A DNA stretch of 64,000 nucleotides from Streptacidiphilus melanogenes (lineage in GTDB: Bacteria; Actinomycetota; Actinomycetes; Streptomycetales; Streptomycetaceae). The stretch's first letter is position 1. Each line of letters opens with the position of its first letter. This document shows, piece by piece, positions 32,924-41,627 of this stretch. Under the pieces are notes generated by a model, which saw only the letters and a list, made by a program, of their open reading frames with translations, was not told the origin of the DNA and did no database searches. The DNA lies in the NCBI RefSeq assembly GCF_000787835.1, contig NZ_BBPP01000006.1, positions 34,186 through 98,185 of the forward strand, written 5' to 3'. The translations under genes and the position numbers were made by a program.

Positions 32924-35900
32924 ATGACCACCGCCACCACTGCCCAGCCCGCACCCGCCGCACCGACCGCGCTGTTCAGCGCGGGCGCGGGTGCTCCGAC
33001 GCGTACCCTCGTGGACGTCCTGGACGCGACCGTCCGGGCGCACCCCAACGAGCCCGCGTTGGACGACGGCCAGACGCAGCTGAGCTACCGCGCGCTCGCA
33101 GCCGCGGTCGAGACTCAGCGGAGGCGACTGGTCGCGGCGGGCGTCCGCCCCGGCGACCGGATCGGGGTGCGGATCCCCTCGGGCACCAACGATCTCTACG
33201 TCGGCATCCTCGCCGTCCTCGCCGCCGGTGCGGCCTACGTGCCCGTCGACTTCGAGGACCCGGACGAGCGCGCCGCGCTCGTCTTCGGCGAGGCGGAGGT
33301 CCGCGCGGTCATGGGCGCGAGGTACGAGCTGACGCTGCACCAGAGGGTGGAGGACGCCCAGCCGCAAACGGCGCCGTCGCAGGCTGACCCGTCACCGGAC
33401 GGGCCGTCACCGGCCGCGCCGCAGGCTGCCACCCAGCCGCAGGACGCGGGCCGTCCCACGCCCGAGCACGACGCGTGGATCATCTTCACCTCCGGTTCCA
33501 CCGGCAAGCCGAAGGGCGTCGCGGTCTCCCACCGCAGCGCCGCCGCGTTCGTCGACGCCGAGGCCGCGCTGTTCCTCAAGGAGGAGCCGATCGGGCCCGG
33601 CGACCGGGTCATGGCGGGGCTGTCCGTCGCGTTCGACGCCTCCTGCGAGGAGATGTGGCTGGCCTGGCGCCACGGCGCGTGCCTGGTGCCCGTGCCGCGT
33701 GCGCAGGTGCGCAGTGGCGCGGACCTCGGGCCCTGGCTGGTGGACCAGGAGATCACCGTCGTCTCCACCGTGCCCACCCTCGCCTCGCTGTGGCCCGCCG
33801 AGGCGCTGAGCGAGGTCCGGCTGCTGATCTTCGGCGGCGAGGCCTGCCCGCCCGAGCTGGTGGCGCGCCTGGTCACCGAGGGCCGCGAGGTGTGGAACAC
33901 CTACGGCCCGACCGAGGCGACCGTCGTCGCCTGTGCCGCGCTGATGGAGGGCGACCAGCCGGTCCGTATCGGCCTGCCGCTTTCCGGCTGGGAGCTGGCC
34001 GTCGTGGACGAGCAGGAACAGCCGGTGCCGATCGGCGGTTCCGGCCAGCTCGTCATCGGCGGCCTGGGCCTGGCCCGCTACCTCGACCCGGCGAAGGACG
34101 CCGAGAAGTACGCGCCGCTGGCCTCGCTCGGCTGGGAGCGCGCGTACCGAAGCGGCGACCTGGTCCGCGCCGACGCCGAGGGGCTGGTCTTCCTCGGGCG
34201 CGCCGACGAGCAGGTCAAGCTCGGCGGCCGGCGCATCGAGCTGGGCGAGGTCGACGCCGCGCTGCAGGCCCTGCCCGGGGTCGCCGGCGCGGCCGCCGCC
34301 GTCCGCACCGCGCGTGGCGGCAACCAGCTGCTCGTCGGCTACGTCGTCGCGGGCGAGGAGTGGAACCGCACGGAGGCCGTCGAGCGGCTCCGCAAGGAAC
34401 TGCCCGCCGCGCTCGTCCCGATCCTGGCCGTCGTGGACGACCTGCCGACGCGCACCTCCGGCAAGGTCGACCGCAACGCGCTGCCCTGGCCGCTGCCCGA
34501 CGCCGGTCAGGACGAGGCCGCCGAGCGCTTCGAGGGAACCGAGGCGTGGCTCGCCGAACAGTGGACCGAGATCCTCGGCGTGTCCGTGACCGGCCACCAG
34601 GACGACTTCTTCGCCATCGGCGGCGGCAGCCTGGCCGCCGCGCGCCTGGCCACGCTGCTGCGCGAGCGCTACCCCTCTGTGGCCGTCCTCGACGTCTACG
34701 CCTACCCGACGCTGCGCAAGCAGGCCAAGCTGCTGGACCGCTCGGCCAGCACCGGCGGCGAGCAGCGCGTCATCACCCCGACGCCGCGCCGCGCACAGGC
34801 GATCCAGCTGGCGCTGCTGGTGCCGCTCCTCACCCTGGTCGGACTGCGCTGGGCGACGGCCCTGCTCGCCCTGGGCAACGTCCTGCACTGGTTCGGACCG
34901 TACACCTGGGCACCGACAGCCTCGTGGTGGCTGGTCGGCTCCGCCGCGGTGCTGTTCTTCTCCCCGCCCGGACGCATCGCGATCGCGGCCGGCGGCGCCC
35001 GCCTGCTGCTGCGCGGCCTGACCCCGGGCAGCTACCCGCGCGGCGGCTCCACGCACCTGCGGCTGTGGACCGCCGAGCGGATCGCGGAGTTCAGCGGCGC
35101 GACCGAGCTCTCCGGCTCCTGGCTGATCCGCTATGGCCGCGCGCTCGGCGCGCGCATCGCCGAGGACGTCGACCTGCACTCGCTGCCGCCGGTCACCGGC
35201 ATGCTCAAGCTCGGCCGCGGCTGCGCCGTCGAGTCCGAGGTGGACCTGGCCGGCTGGTGGCTGGACGGGGACCGGCTCGAGGTCGGCCCGATCAAGGTCG
35301 GCTCGCAGGCCGTGGTCGGCACCCGCACCGTGCTCTTCCCCGGCGCCCGCGTCGGCAAGCGCGCCGAGGTCGTGCCCGGTTCCGGCGTCACCGGCCAGAT
35401 CCCGACCGGCCAGCGCTGGGGCGGCGTCCCGGCCGTCAAGCTCGGCAAGGCCGACCACGCCTGGCCCAAGCGCCGCCCGGCGCGCCACCTGCGCTGGTCG
35501 GCCGCCTACGGCGTCAGCGGCGCGTTCCTCACCCTGCTGCCGTTCCTCGCGGCCGCCCCGGCGGCGCTGATCGCCGCCCAGTTCGTCACCCCGGCCGACG
35601 GCGGCGGCGCCGCCCTGCAGGGGGCGCTGCTCGCCGTCGTCCCCGCCGCCCTCGCCTACGGCGCGACCTACGCGCTGCTGGTGCTGGCCGGCGTCCGACT
35701 GCTCAGCATCGGACTGCGCACCGGCCACCACCCCGTGCACAGCCGCGTCGGCTGGCAGGCGTGGACGGTCAGCCAGCTGATGGACGCCGCCCGCGACACG
35801 CTCTTCCCGCTCTACGCGGGCCTGGTCACCCCCGTGTGGCTGCGGCTGCTCGGCATGAAGGTCGGCCGCGGCGCGGAGGTCTCCACCGTTCTGGCGCTGC

Positions 35901-36862
35901 CCAGCCTCACCAAGGTGGGCGACGGCGCGTTCCTGGCCGACGACACCCTGACCGCCCCCTACGAGCTGGGCGGCGGCTGGATGCGGATCGGCAAGGCCGA
36001 GATCGGCCGCCGGGCCTTCCTGGGCAACTCCGGCATGACCGGCCCCGGCCGCTCCGTCCCGGACGGCGGCCTGGTCGGCGTGCTGTCCGCGACGCCGAAG
36101 AAGGCCAAGAAGGGCTCCTCCTATCTCGGCCTGCCCCCGGTCCGCCTGCCGCGCGCCGCCGAGCAGTCCGACGAGGGCCTCACCTACGACCCGCCCGCGC
36201 GGCTGCTGTGGGCGCGCGGCCTGGTCGAGCTGTGCCGCCTGGTCCCGGTCTTCTTCTCGGCCGCGCTCGCGGTGCTCACCGGGGCGGCACTGTGCGCGCT
36301 GTGGCAGAGCGGCTGGACCGTCCTCGCGGGCCTCGTCCTGCTCGGCGCGGGCCTGCTGGCGGCGGTCGTCGCGGTCGTGGCGAAGTGGCTGCTGGTCGGT
36401 CGCTTCAAGGCGGTGGACCACCCGCTGTGGAGCGGCTTCGTGTGGCGCAACGAGCTCGCCGACACCTTCGTCGAGGTGCTGGCGGTGCCGTGGCTGGTCG
36501 GCCGGACCACCGGCACGCCCGTGATGACCACGTGGCTGCGCGCGATGGGCGTGGGCGTCGGACACGGCGTCTGGTGCGAGAGCTACTGGCTGCCGGAGTC
36601 CGATCTGGTCACCCTCGGGGACGGGGTCAGCGTCAACCGCGGATGCGTGTTGCAGACCCATCTCTTCCACGACCGGATCATGCGCATGGATACTGTGGTC
36701 CTCGATCAGGGAGCCACCCTTGGTCCGGGTGGCATCGTCCTCCCGGGCAGCCGGGTCGGGGCCCGGACCACGCTCGGCCCGGCCTCGCTCGTCATGGGCG
36801 GCGAATCGGTGCCCGCGGACACCCGCTGGCTCGGCAACCCGATCGAGGCGTGGCAGGACTGA
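32924..36862 (+). CDS. Pls/PosA family non-ribosomal peptide synthetase
   Basis: The 1312-residue protein has an adenylation domain (about 20-525; FTSGSTGKPKG near 188-198, YGPTEATV, RTSGKVDRNALP), a carrier domain with the phosphopantetheine Ser569 in GGGSLAAARL, and a long C-terminal membrane region. That region has about six transmembrane helices interleaved with hexapeptide left-handed-helix segments (GSQAVVGTRTVLFPGARVGK and similar). There is no condensation or thioesterase domain. This is the plan of epsilon-polylysine synthetase, which polymerises one amino acid at the membrane. The monomer here is unknown. A PPTase able to prime it is encoded at 4946-5722, and an M1 peptidase follows 61 bases downstream. 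Confidence 0.92.
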   Translation: MTTATTAQPAPAAPTALFSAGAGAPTRTLVDVLDATVRAHPNEPALDDGQTQLSYRALAAAVETQRRRLVAAGVRPGDRIGVRIPSGTNDLYVGILAVLAAGAAYVPVDFEDPDERAALVFGEAEVRAVMGARYELTLHQRVEDAQPQTAPSQADPSPDGPSPAAPQAATQPQDAGRPTPEHDAWIIFTSGSTGKPKGVAVSHRSAAAFVDAEAALFLKEEPIGPGDRVMAGLSVAFDASCEEMWLAWRHGACLVPVPRAQVRSGADLGPWLVDQEITVVSTVPTLASLWPAEALSEVRLLIFGGEACPPELVARLVTEGREVWNTYGPTEATVVACAALMEGDQPVRIGLPLSGWELAVVDEQEQPVPIGGSGQLVIGGLGLARYLDPAKDAEKYAPLASLGWERAYRSGDLVRADAEGLVFLGRADEQVKLGGRRIELGEVDAALQALPGVAGAAAAVRTARGGNQLLVGYVVAGEEWNRTEAVERLRKELPAALVPILAVVDDLPTRTSGKVDRNALPWPLPDAGQDEAAERFEGTEAWLAEQWTEILGVSVTGHQDDFFAIGGGSLAAARLATLLRERYPSVAVLDVYAYPTLRKQAKLLDRSASTGGEQRVITPTPRRAQAIQLALLVPLLTLVGLRWATALLALGNVLHWFGPYTWAPTASWWLVGSAAVLFFSPPGRIAIAAGGARLLLRGLTPGSYPRGGSTHLRLWTAERIAEFSGATELSGSWLIRYGRALGARIAEDVDLHSLPPVTGMLKLGRGCAVESEVDLAGWWLDGDRLEVGPIKVGSQAVVGTRTVLFPGARVGKRAEVVPGSGVTGQIPTGQRWGGVPAVKLGKADHAWPKRRPARHLRWSAAYGVSGAFLTLLPFLAAAPAALIAAQFVTPADGGGAALQGALLAVVPAALAYGATYALLVLAGVRLLSIGLRTGHHPVHSRVGWQAWTVSQLMDAARDTLFPLYAGLVTPVWLRLLGMKVGRGAEVSTVLALPSLTKVGDGAFLADDTLTAPYELGGGWMRIGKAEIGRRAFLGNSGMTGPGRSVPDGGLVGVLSATPKKAKKGSSYLGLPPVRLPRAAEQSDEGLTYDPPARLLWARGLVELCRLVPVFFSAALAVLTGAALCALWQSGWTVLAGLVLLGAGLLAAVVAVVAKWLLVGRFKAVDHPLWSGFVWRNELADTFVEVLAVPWLVGRTTGTPVMTTWLRAMGVGVGHGVWCESYWLPESDLVTLGDGVSVNRGCVLQTHLFHDRIMRMDTVVLDQGATLGPGGIVLPGSRVGARTTLGPASLVMGGESVPADTRWLGNPIEAWQD

Positions 36863-36923
36863 CACCTGCCCCGCGCGGGAAAAAGCGACGCACGGAAGCA
36901 CAGCGGCAGGGAGCGGAACACCG

Positions 36924-38291
36924 GTGAGTCCCCGACAGGCCCGGCAGCAGCAGCACGCGACGGGCAGACCGGGCGTGCCCGACGTCGACCCGTACTTCCC
37001 GACCAACGGCGACCCGCGCTACCACGTCCACCGCTACGAGATCGCGCTCGACTACCGCCCGGAGCCGAACCGTCTGGCCGGGAGTGCACGGCTGAGCGCC
37101 ATAGCGGCGGAGGGCGGCGGCCCGCTCGCCGACTTCGCCCTGGACCTGGCTGCGGGCTTCCGCATCGGCCGGGTCCTGGTCAACGGCAAGGCCCCGCACT
37201 ACGCCCACCGTGCGGGCAAGCTGCGCGTCCGCCCGGCCAAGCCGCTGCTGCCCGGTGCGGCCTTCACCGTCGAGGTGCACTGGACCGGCAACCCGAAGCC
37301 GGTCCGCAGCCCCTGGGGCGGCATCGGCTGGGAGGAGCTGAACGAGGGCGCCCTCGTCGCCAGCCAGCCGATCGGCGCGCCGTCCTGGTACCCCTGCAAC
37401 GACCGCCCGGCCGACAAGGCCTCGTACCAGATCTCGCTGACGACGCCTTCGTCCTACGCGGTCGCGCTGGGCGGGCAGCTGCTCACCCGGACCGTCAAGT
37501 CGTCCAGCACCACCTGGGTCTACGAGCAGCCCGCGCCGACCGCGAGCTACCTGGTCGGGATCGCCGTCGGCCCGCTCCACCAGATCCGCCTGGACGACCC
37601 GGATGCCGAGGGCGTCCCGCAGTACGGCTGGGCGCCACACCCCAAGGTGCCGGCCTTCGCCGCCGCGTTCTCACGGCAGCCGGAGATGATGCGGCTGTTC
37701 CAGGACCTCTTCGGCCCCTACCCCTTCGACCGCTACACGGCCGTCGTCGTCGACGAGGAGCTGGACGTCCCCGTCGAGTCCCAGGCGATGGCCACCTTCG
37801 GCACCAACCACCTCGAACCCGGCTGGCACTCGGAGCGGATGGTCGCCCACGAGCTGGCGCACCAGTGGTTCGGCAACAGCCTCACCGTCGCGGACTGGAG
37901 CCACATCTGGCTCAACGAGGGCTTCGCCAAGTACGCGGAGTGGCTCTGGTCAGAGGCGACGGGCGGCGCGGTCGCGGCGGAACGCGCCGTCAAGGCGTAC
38001 CAGCTGCTGGTCTCGCTCCCCCAGGACCTCCGCCTCGCGGACCCCGGCCGCCGCCTCATGTTCGACGACCGCCTCTACCAGCGCGGCGGTGTCACCGTCC
38101 ACGCACTGCGCGTGGCCCTCGGCGACGAGGCCTTCTTCCGCATGCTGCGGGACTGGACCCGCCTGCACCGGCACGGTGTGGTGAGCACGGACGCCTTCCT
38201 GGCCCACGTCCGCCGCTACGCCGCCGAACCGATCGACGGCCTGCTGCAGGAGTGGCTCTTCGAGACGACGCTGCCGGCGTTCCCCCGGTAG
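36924..38291 (+). CDS. M1 family zinc metallopeptidase
   Basis: The 455-residue protein is an aminopeptidase N-like gluzincin without a signal peptide. The zinc site is His309-Glu310-x-x-His313 with the third ligand Glu332 18 residues on (HEXXH-x18-E). A substrate N-terminus recognition stretch (GGIGWEELNEGALVASQPIGAP region) lies around residues 130-155. It lacks the large C-terminal domain of full aminopeptidase N, so it is a short-form M1. It is probably co-transcribed with the NRPS. Synthetase-peptidase neighbours suggest trimming, degradation or self-protection against the amino-acid polymer; the pairing is inference. Confidence 0.9.
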   Translation: MSPRQARQQQHATGRPGVPDVDPYFPTNGDPRYHVHRYEIALDYRPEPNRLAGSARLSAIAAEGGGPLADFALDLAAGFRIGRVLVNGKAPHYAHRAGKLRVRPAKPLLPGAAFTVEVHWTGNPKPVRSPWGGIGWEELNEGALVASQPIGAPSWYPCNDRPADKASYQISLTTPSSYAVALGGQLLTRTVKSSSTTWVYEQPAPTASYLVGIAVGPLHQIRLDDPDAEGVPQYGWAPHPKVPAFAAAFSRQPEMMRLFQDLFGPYPFDRYTAVVVDEELDVPVESQAMATFGTNHLEPGWHSERMVAHELAHQWFGNSLTVADWSHIWLNEGFAKYAEWLWSEATGGAVAAERAVKAYQLLVSLPQDLRLADPGRRLMFDDRLYQRGGVTVHALRVALGDEAFFRMLRDWTRLHRHGVVSTDAFLAHVRRYAAEPIDGLLQEWLFETTLPAFPR

Positions 38292-38330
38292 TGCGGCGGC
38301 ACGCGCGTTCGGGCCCCCCGGCGTGGGTCG

Positions 38331-38753
38331 CTAGCGCGCGGCGAGTTCCGGCAGCAGCTTCTGCAGGATGTCGTGCAGGGCGTCCCGCTCGGACTCGTCG
38401 AGGCGGTCGAGGGCGTCGTGGACGGACTTCATGTCCTCGCGGACGGCGAGGATCGCCGCGCGGCCCTCGTCCGTCGCGGTGACGATCTTGACGCGGCGGT
38501 CCTGCGGGCCTGCCTCCCGCCGGACGAGGCCGCGGGACTCGAGCCGGTCGACGATGCCCGTCACGTTCGAGGCGTCGCAGACCAGCGCCTCGGCCAGGGC
38601 CCGCATGGGCAGCGGCGCGCGGACGGCCGCGCCCAGGACCTTCGCCTGGACGGGGGTCAGGCCCTGCCGGGCCGCGACGGCGGCGAAGTCCTGGTAGTAC
38701 GCGCCGCCGACGGCCGCGATCACGTCCATCAACTCCGCCTTGCTGGTGCTCAT
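38331..38753 (-). CDS. MarR family transcriptional regulator
   Basis: The 140-residue protein has the MarR winged-helix layout: LTPVQAKVLGAAV, LPMRALAEALVCDASNVTGIVDRLE (recognition helix) and LVRREAGPQDRRVKIVTATDEGR (wing). It is divergent from an aldo/keto reductase gene 118 bases away, the usual arrangement for a MarR repressor and its target. A dyad in the shared promoter region is a candidate site. Confidence 0.92.
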   Translation of the reverse strand: MSTSKAELMDVIAAVGGAYYQDFAAVAARQGLTPVQAKVLGAAVRAPLPMRALAEALVCDASNVTGIVDRLESRGLVRREAGPQDRRVKIVTATDEGRAAILAVREDMKSVHDALDRLDESERDALHDILQKLLPELAAR

Positions 38754-38785
38754 GGAGTGAGTCTACGTCCGCGAAATTGATGACC

Positions 38786-38799
38786 TCAACTATCCTTGA
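38786..38799. promoter_or_regulatory. Candidate MarR operator between marR and aldo/keto reductase
   Basis: TCAA, 6 bases, TTGA (TCAACTATCCTTGA) forms a short dyad in the AT-richest part of the divergent promoter. The size fits MarR-type sites, but the arms are only 4 bases. Confidence 0.4.
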
Positions 38800-38871
38800 T
38801 CACGAACAGTTCGCACCGGCCGGGCCCGCGAGCCGGGTCCATCGGGCCGCCCGCACAGGGGGAGCACACAG

Positions 38872-39858
38872 ATGAGCGGCAGCAGCATCCGCACCACCAC
38901 ACTCGGCGCCGACGGGCCCGAGATCGGGGTCGTCGGCCTCGGCTGCATGGGCATGTCCCACGCCTACGACCCGAACGGCCGGGACGACGAGACCTCCGTC
39001 GGTGTCATTCACCAGGCGCTGGACCTGGGCGTGACACTGATCGACACCGCCGACGTGTACGGGCCCTTCACCAACGAGGAGCTGGTCGGCCGCGCGCTGG
39101 GCGGCGCCCGCCGCGATCGCGCCGTGCTGGCGACCAAGGTCGGACTGGTCGTGCCGGAAGGCGGCCTGGGCAGCGGCGCCGCCGCGCTGGCGCGCAACGG
39201 CAGGCCGGAGCACATCCGCGCCGGGATCGACGCCAGTCTGCGACGTCTCGGCACGGACCACGTCGACCTGTACCAGCTGCACCGGGTCGACCCCGAGGTC
39301 CCGATCGAGGAGTCCTGGGGCGCGATGGCCGAGGCCGTCGCGGCCGGCAAGGCCCGCGCGATCGGCCTGTCCGAGGTGGGCGTGGACGAGATCGAGCGCG
39401 CACAGGCCGTGCACCCGGTGGCCTCCGTCCAGTCCGAGCTGTCGCTGTGGACCCGGGAGGCGCTGGACGAGGTGCTCCCCTACTGCGAGAGCCGGGGCAT
39501 CGCCTTCCTGCCGTTCTCGCCGCTGGGCCGCGGCTTCCTCGCAGGGCGCTTCTCCGGCTCGCAGGATCTGCCCGCCGACGACTGGCGCTCCACCCTGCCG
39601 CGCTTCCAGGCGGACGCGCTCGCCGCCAACCAGGCGATCGTCGAGACCGTCAGGAAGGTCGCGGAGCGCCACGGCGCGACGCCGGCCCAGGTCGCGCTGG
39701 CCTGGACCGTGGCCCAGGGCCGCTACGTGGTGCCGATCCCGGGCACCAAGACCCCGAAGTACCTGGCCGACAACGCCGGCGCGGCGGCACTGACGCTCGA
39801 CGCGGCGGACCTGGCCGAGCTGGACGCCCTCCCGACCCCCACCGGCTCGCGCTACTGA
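38872..39858 (+). CDS. Aldo/keto reductase
   Basis: The 328-residue TIM-barrel oxidoreductase has the family catalytic tetrad Asp58 and Tyr63 (LIDTADVYG), Lys89 (LATKVG) and His137 (LYQLHRVD), with the C-terminal cofactor region VPIPGTKTPKYLADN. It reduces aldehydes or ketones using NADPH. It resembles the group often induced by electrophiles under MarR-type control, and a MarR gene is divergent to it. ATG 38872 follows a GGGGGAG ribosome site. Confidence 0.93.
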   Translation: MSGSSIRTTTLGADGPEIGVVGLGCMGMSHAYDPNGRDDETSVGVIHQALDLGVTLIDTADVYGPFTNEELVGRALGGARRDRAVLATKVGLVVPEGGLGSGAAALARNGRPEHIRAGIDASLRRLGTDHVDLYQLHRVDPEVPIEESWGAMAEAVAAGKARAIGLSEVGVDEIERAQAVHPVASVQSELSLWTREALDEVLPYCESRGIAFLPFSPLGRGFLAGRFSGSQDLPADDWRSTLPRFQADALAANQAIVETVRKVAERHGATPAQVALAWTVAQGRYVVPIPGTKTPKYLADNAGAAALTLDAADLAELDALPTPTGSRY

Positions 39859-39934
39859 CGTCCCTGACCTTCCGTCACAGCCCCTGCGGCGGCGACAATG
39901 AAACCGAATCGGAGCCACCCACGTCCGAAGGGAC

Positions 39935-40159
39935 ATGACGACGGACGCCATCTGGACGGACATTCCTCCAGGCCCAGGGCCGGGAGCAGGGCCGGGGCCG
40001 GGGATCGAGGCGGCACGGGCCGACGCGGCTCGTCGGCGCAACCGGAAGGCCACGCTCGCGGTGCTGATCTCCCTGGTCGCGCTGGCGGGGCTCGCCGTGG
40101 GGTTCGTGCTGCTGCTCGGAGCGAGCGCGAGCGCGGTCGGCGGCTGCGGCGGAGGGTGA
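39935..40159 (+). CDS. Small single-pass membrane protein
   Basis: A 74-residue protein with a Pro/Gly-rich N-terminus (PPGPGPGAGPGPG), an Arg-rich stretch, one hydrophobic helix (about residues 41-62, AVLISLVALAGLAVGFVLLL) and a short tail ending CGGG. Charge distribution predicts the N-terminus inside. It ends 7 bases from the convergent gene. No family is recognised; the start has only a weak ribosome site. Confidence 0.5.
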   Translation: MTTDAIWTDIPPGPGPGAGPGPGIEAARADAARRRNRKATLAVLISLVALAGLAVGFVLLLGASASAVGGCGGG

Positions 40160-40166
40160 GCCGGCG

Positions 40167-41207
40167 TCAGCCCAGCAGGTAGGGCAGTCTCTCGCGCAGG
40201 AAGGCGCGCGGGAACGCGTCGCGGAGCCGCCACAGGCCGGCGTCCACGACGAAGTGGGCCATCACCGCGCCCAGGTAGGCCCCGTAGAGCGCACGCTCGG
40301 CGGGGCCTCCGCTGTGCAGGTGGGAGGCGAGGTTCAGCAGCAGGCCGAGCAGCAGCGCGATGTTGACGAGCACGGCCAGCGAGATGAGTCGCGGTATTCG
40401 CTCGACCGGGCCGCCGCCCGCCACCAGCCCCATCATCACCAGGTACTGGAAGCCGTGCGCCATGGTCAGCCCGGCGACGGCCGCATACGGGGAGTCGAAC
40501 AGGAAGACCGGCAGGAAGAAGCCGACCGCCGTACCGAAGAGCGTCGCCACCTGCCACGGCCGCTCCTCGGGGCGGCGGCGCAGCAACTGCACCGCGCCGT
40601 AGCCGACCGAGGCGGCGAACAGCGCCGCCGCGAAAGGGAAGAGCGCGGTCAGCCCGGGCACCGAGCCGGTGAGCTGCAGCAGCTCCGGGTGGCAGAGCAG
40701 GCCGAACGTGCCGAACACCCCGGACGCGGTGACGGCGAGGCGCTCGCCCCGGCGCAGCGGTCCGGTGCCGTAGGCGGCTGAGGCGAGCGCGGCCAGGCCC
40801 AGGTTCTGCTTCTGGAAGTGGAAGAACTGCCAGGCGAAGAAGGCGAGAAGCAGCAGCGCGAACGGTTGGGGCGGGACCAGGGCGCCCAGCACCGACATCC
40901 CGACGACGAGGCCGACCGGCGCCGCCAGGTACCGCCCCCGTCGGGCGGCCATGAACCGGCGCACCTCCGGCACCGTGCAGAACCAGGCGCTGCTGGCGAC
41001 GTGCACGGAGGAGCCGAGGAAGAGCAGCCCACCGAAGGCCGCCCCGGCGCTCGCCCCGGCCGGGGGCGCGGCGAGCGCGGCGCCCAGCAGCGAACCCAGC
41101 GTCAGCAGCAGTGTGACGCACAGCCATGCGTCGCGCGGCACGGCCCCGGACCTGCGGGGACCGAGCCCGACGGGCGGCCTGGTGCGGGTGGGGTCGACTG
41201 CTGCCAT
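40167..41207 (-). CDS. Polytopic membrane protein of unknown function
   Basis: The 346-residue protein has eight or more hydrophobic helices. Conspicuous polar residues lie within or near helices: AWQFFHFQKQNLG, TMAHGFQYLVMMG and AHFVVDAGLWRLRD, the last near the C-terminus. Repeated His residues at membrane faces recall carotenoid-cleaving Brp/Blh-type or heme-binding membrane proteins, but I cannot assign it. ATG 41207 is chosen; a GTG at 41270 would extend it. Confidence 0.78.
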   Translation of the reverse strand: MAAVDPTRTRPPVGLGPRRSGAVPRDAWLCVTLLLTLGSLLGAALAAPPAGASAGAAFGGLLFLGSSVHVASSAWFCTVPEVRRFMAARRGRYLAAPVGLVVGMSVLGALVPPQPFALLLLAFFAWQFFHFQKQNLGLAALASAAYGTGPLRRGERLAVTASGVFGTFGLLCHPELLQLTGSVPGLTALFPFAAALFAASVGYGAVQLLRRRPEERPWQVATLFGTAVGFFLPVFLFDSPYAAVAGLTMAHGFQYLVMMGLVAGGGPVERIPRLISLAVLVNIALLLGLLLNLASHLHSGGPAERALYGAYLGAVMAHFVVDAGLWRLRDAFPRAFLRERLPYLLG

Positions 41208-41627
41208 CGCGCCAGCATAGGGCGGCTCACCGACAGCGCGGCCACCCCCGACCGGACGGGCCCGCACCACCCGGTGGCGGGAAGCCGCCGCTTGGCCGGC
41301 CGACGCACGGGAGACGTACAGGAGACCGGCAAGAGACTCCCCGGGAAACTGAGCCGGAACTTCCCGGTCCCTTGCCTGACGTTAACCATTGGCCCGAATC
41401 CGTCCGCATATGATCTGAGTGCGCTCGACGGAACCCGATGGGGGTGAAGGGGGAGCTGCAGCCGTTCGACGGTAGGGAGCCGGTAAGAGGCCCGCTCCGG
41501 TCGTCCGCTGTTCAGCGACCGTCTCACCCGGGGCAACCCCGGGCCACTACTCATGTCGCGGGCGTTGCGCTGGCCCAGACCACTTGATCATTTCAAGCTA
41601 CAGCGCGCAACGAGGAGAATCGTTCCA
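41208..41627. other. Divergent intergenic region upstream of the phosphatase-like gene
   Basis: 420 bases with no supportable gene, between two divergent genes. It contains CCGGGAA (41341-41347) with TTCCCGG (41361-41367), a dyad with a 13-base spacer, and a CTTGA-5-TCAAG dyad (41583-41597) just before the ribosome site. A CATATGAT box near 41408 could be a -10 element. Confidence 0.5.

Noticed and set aside
28678-33048. Giant minus-strand coding frame of more than 1400 codons
   Set aside because: It is the antisense of hrpA and the NRPS start; at 72% GC such empty frames are normal, and its product has no recognisable domains while the plus strand is clearly hrpA.
33407-37006. Minus-strand 1199-codon frame
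   Set aside because: It is antisense to the Pls/PosA synthetase and has no domain features.
41376-41400. Pho box upstream of the phosphatase-like gene
   Set aside because: A single GTTAACC-like heptamer is present but not in the tandem repeats needed for PhoP binding.
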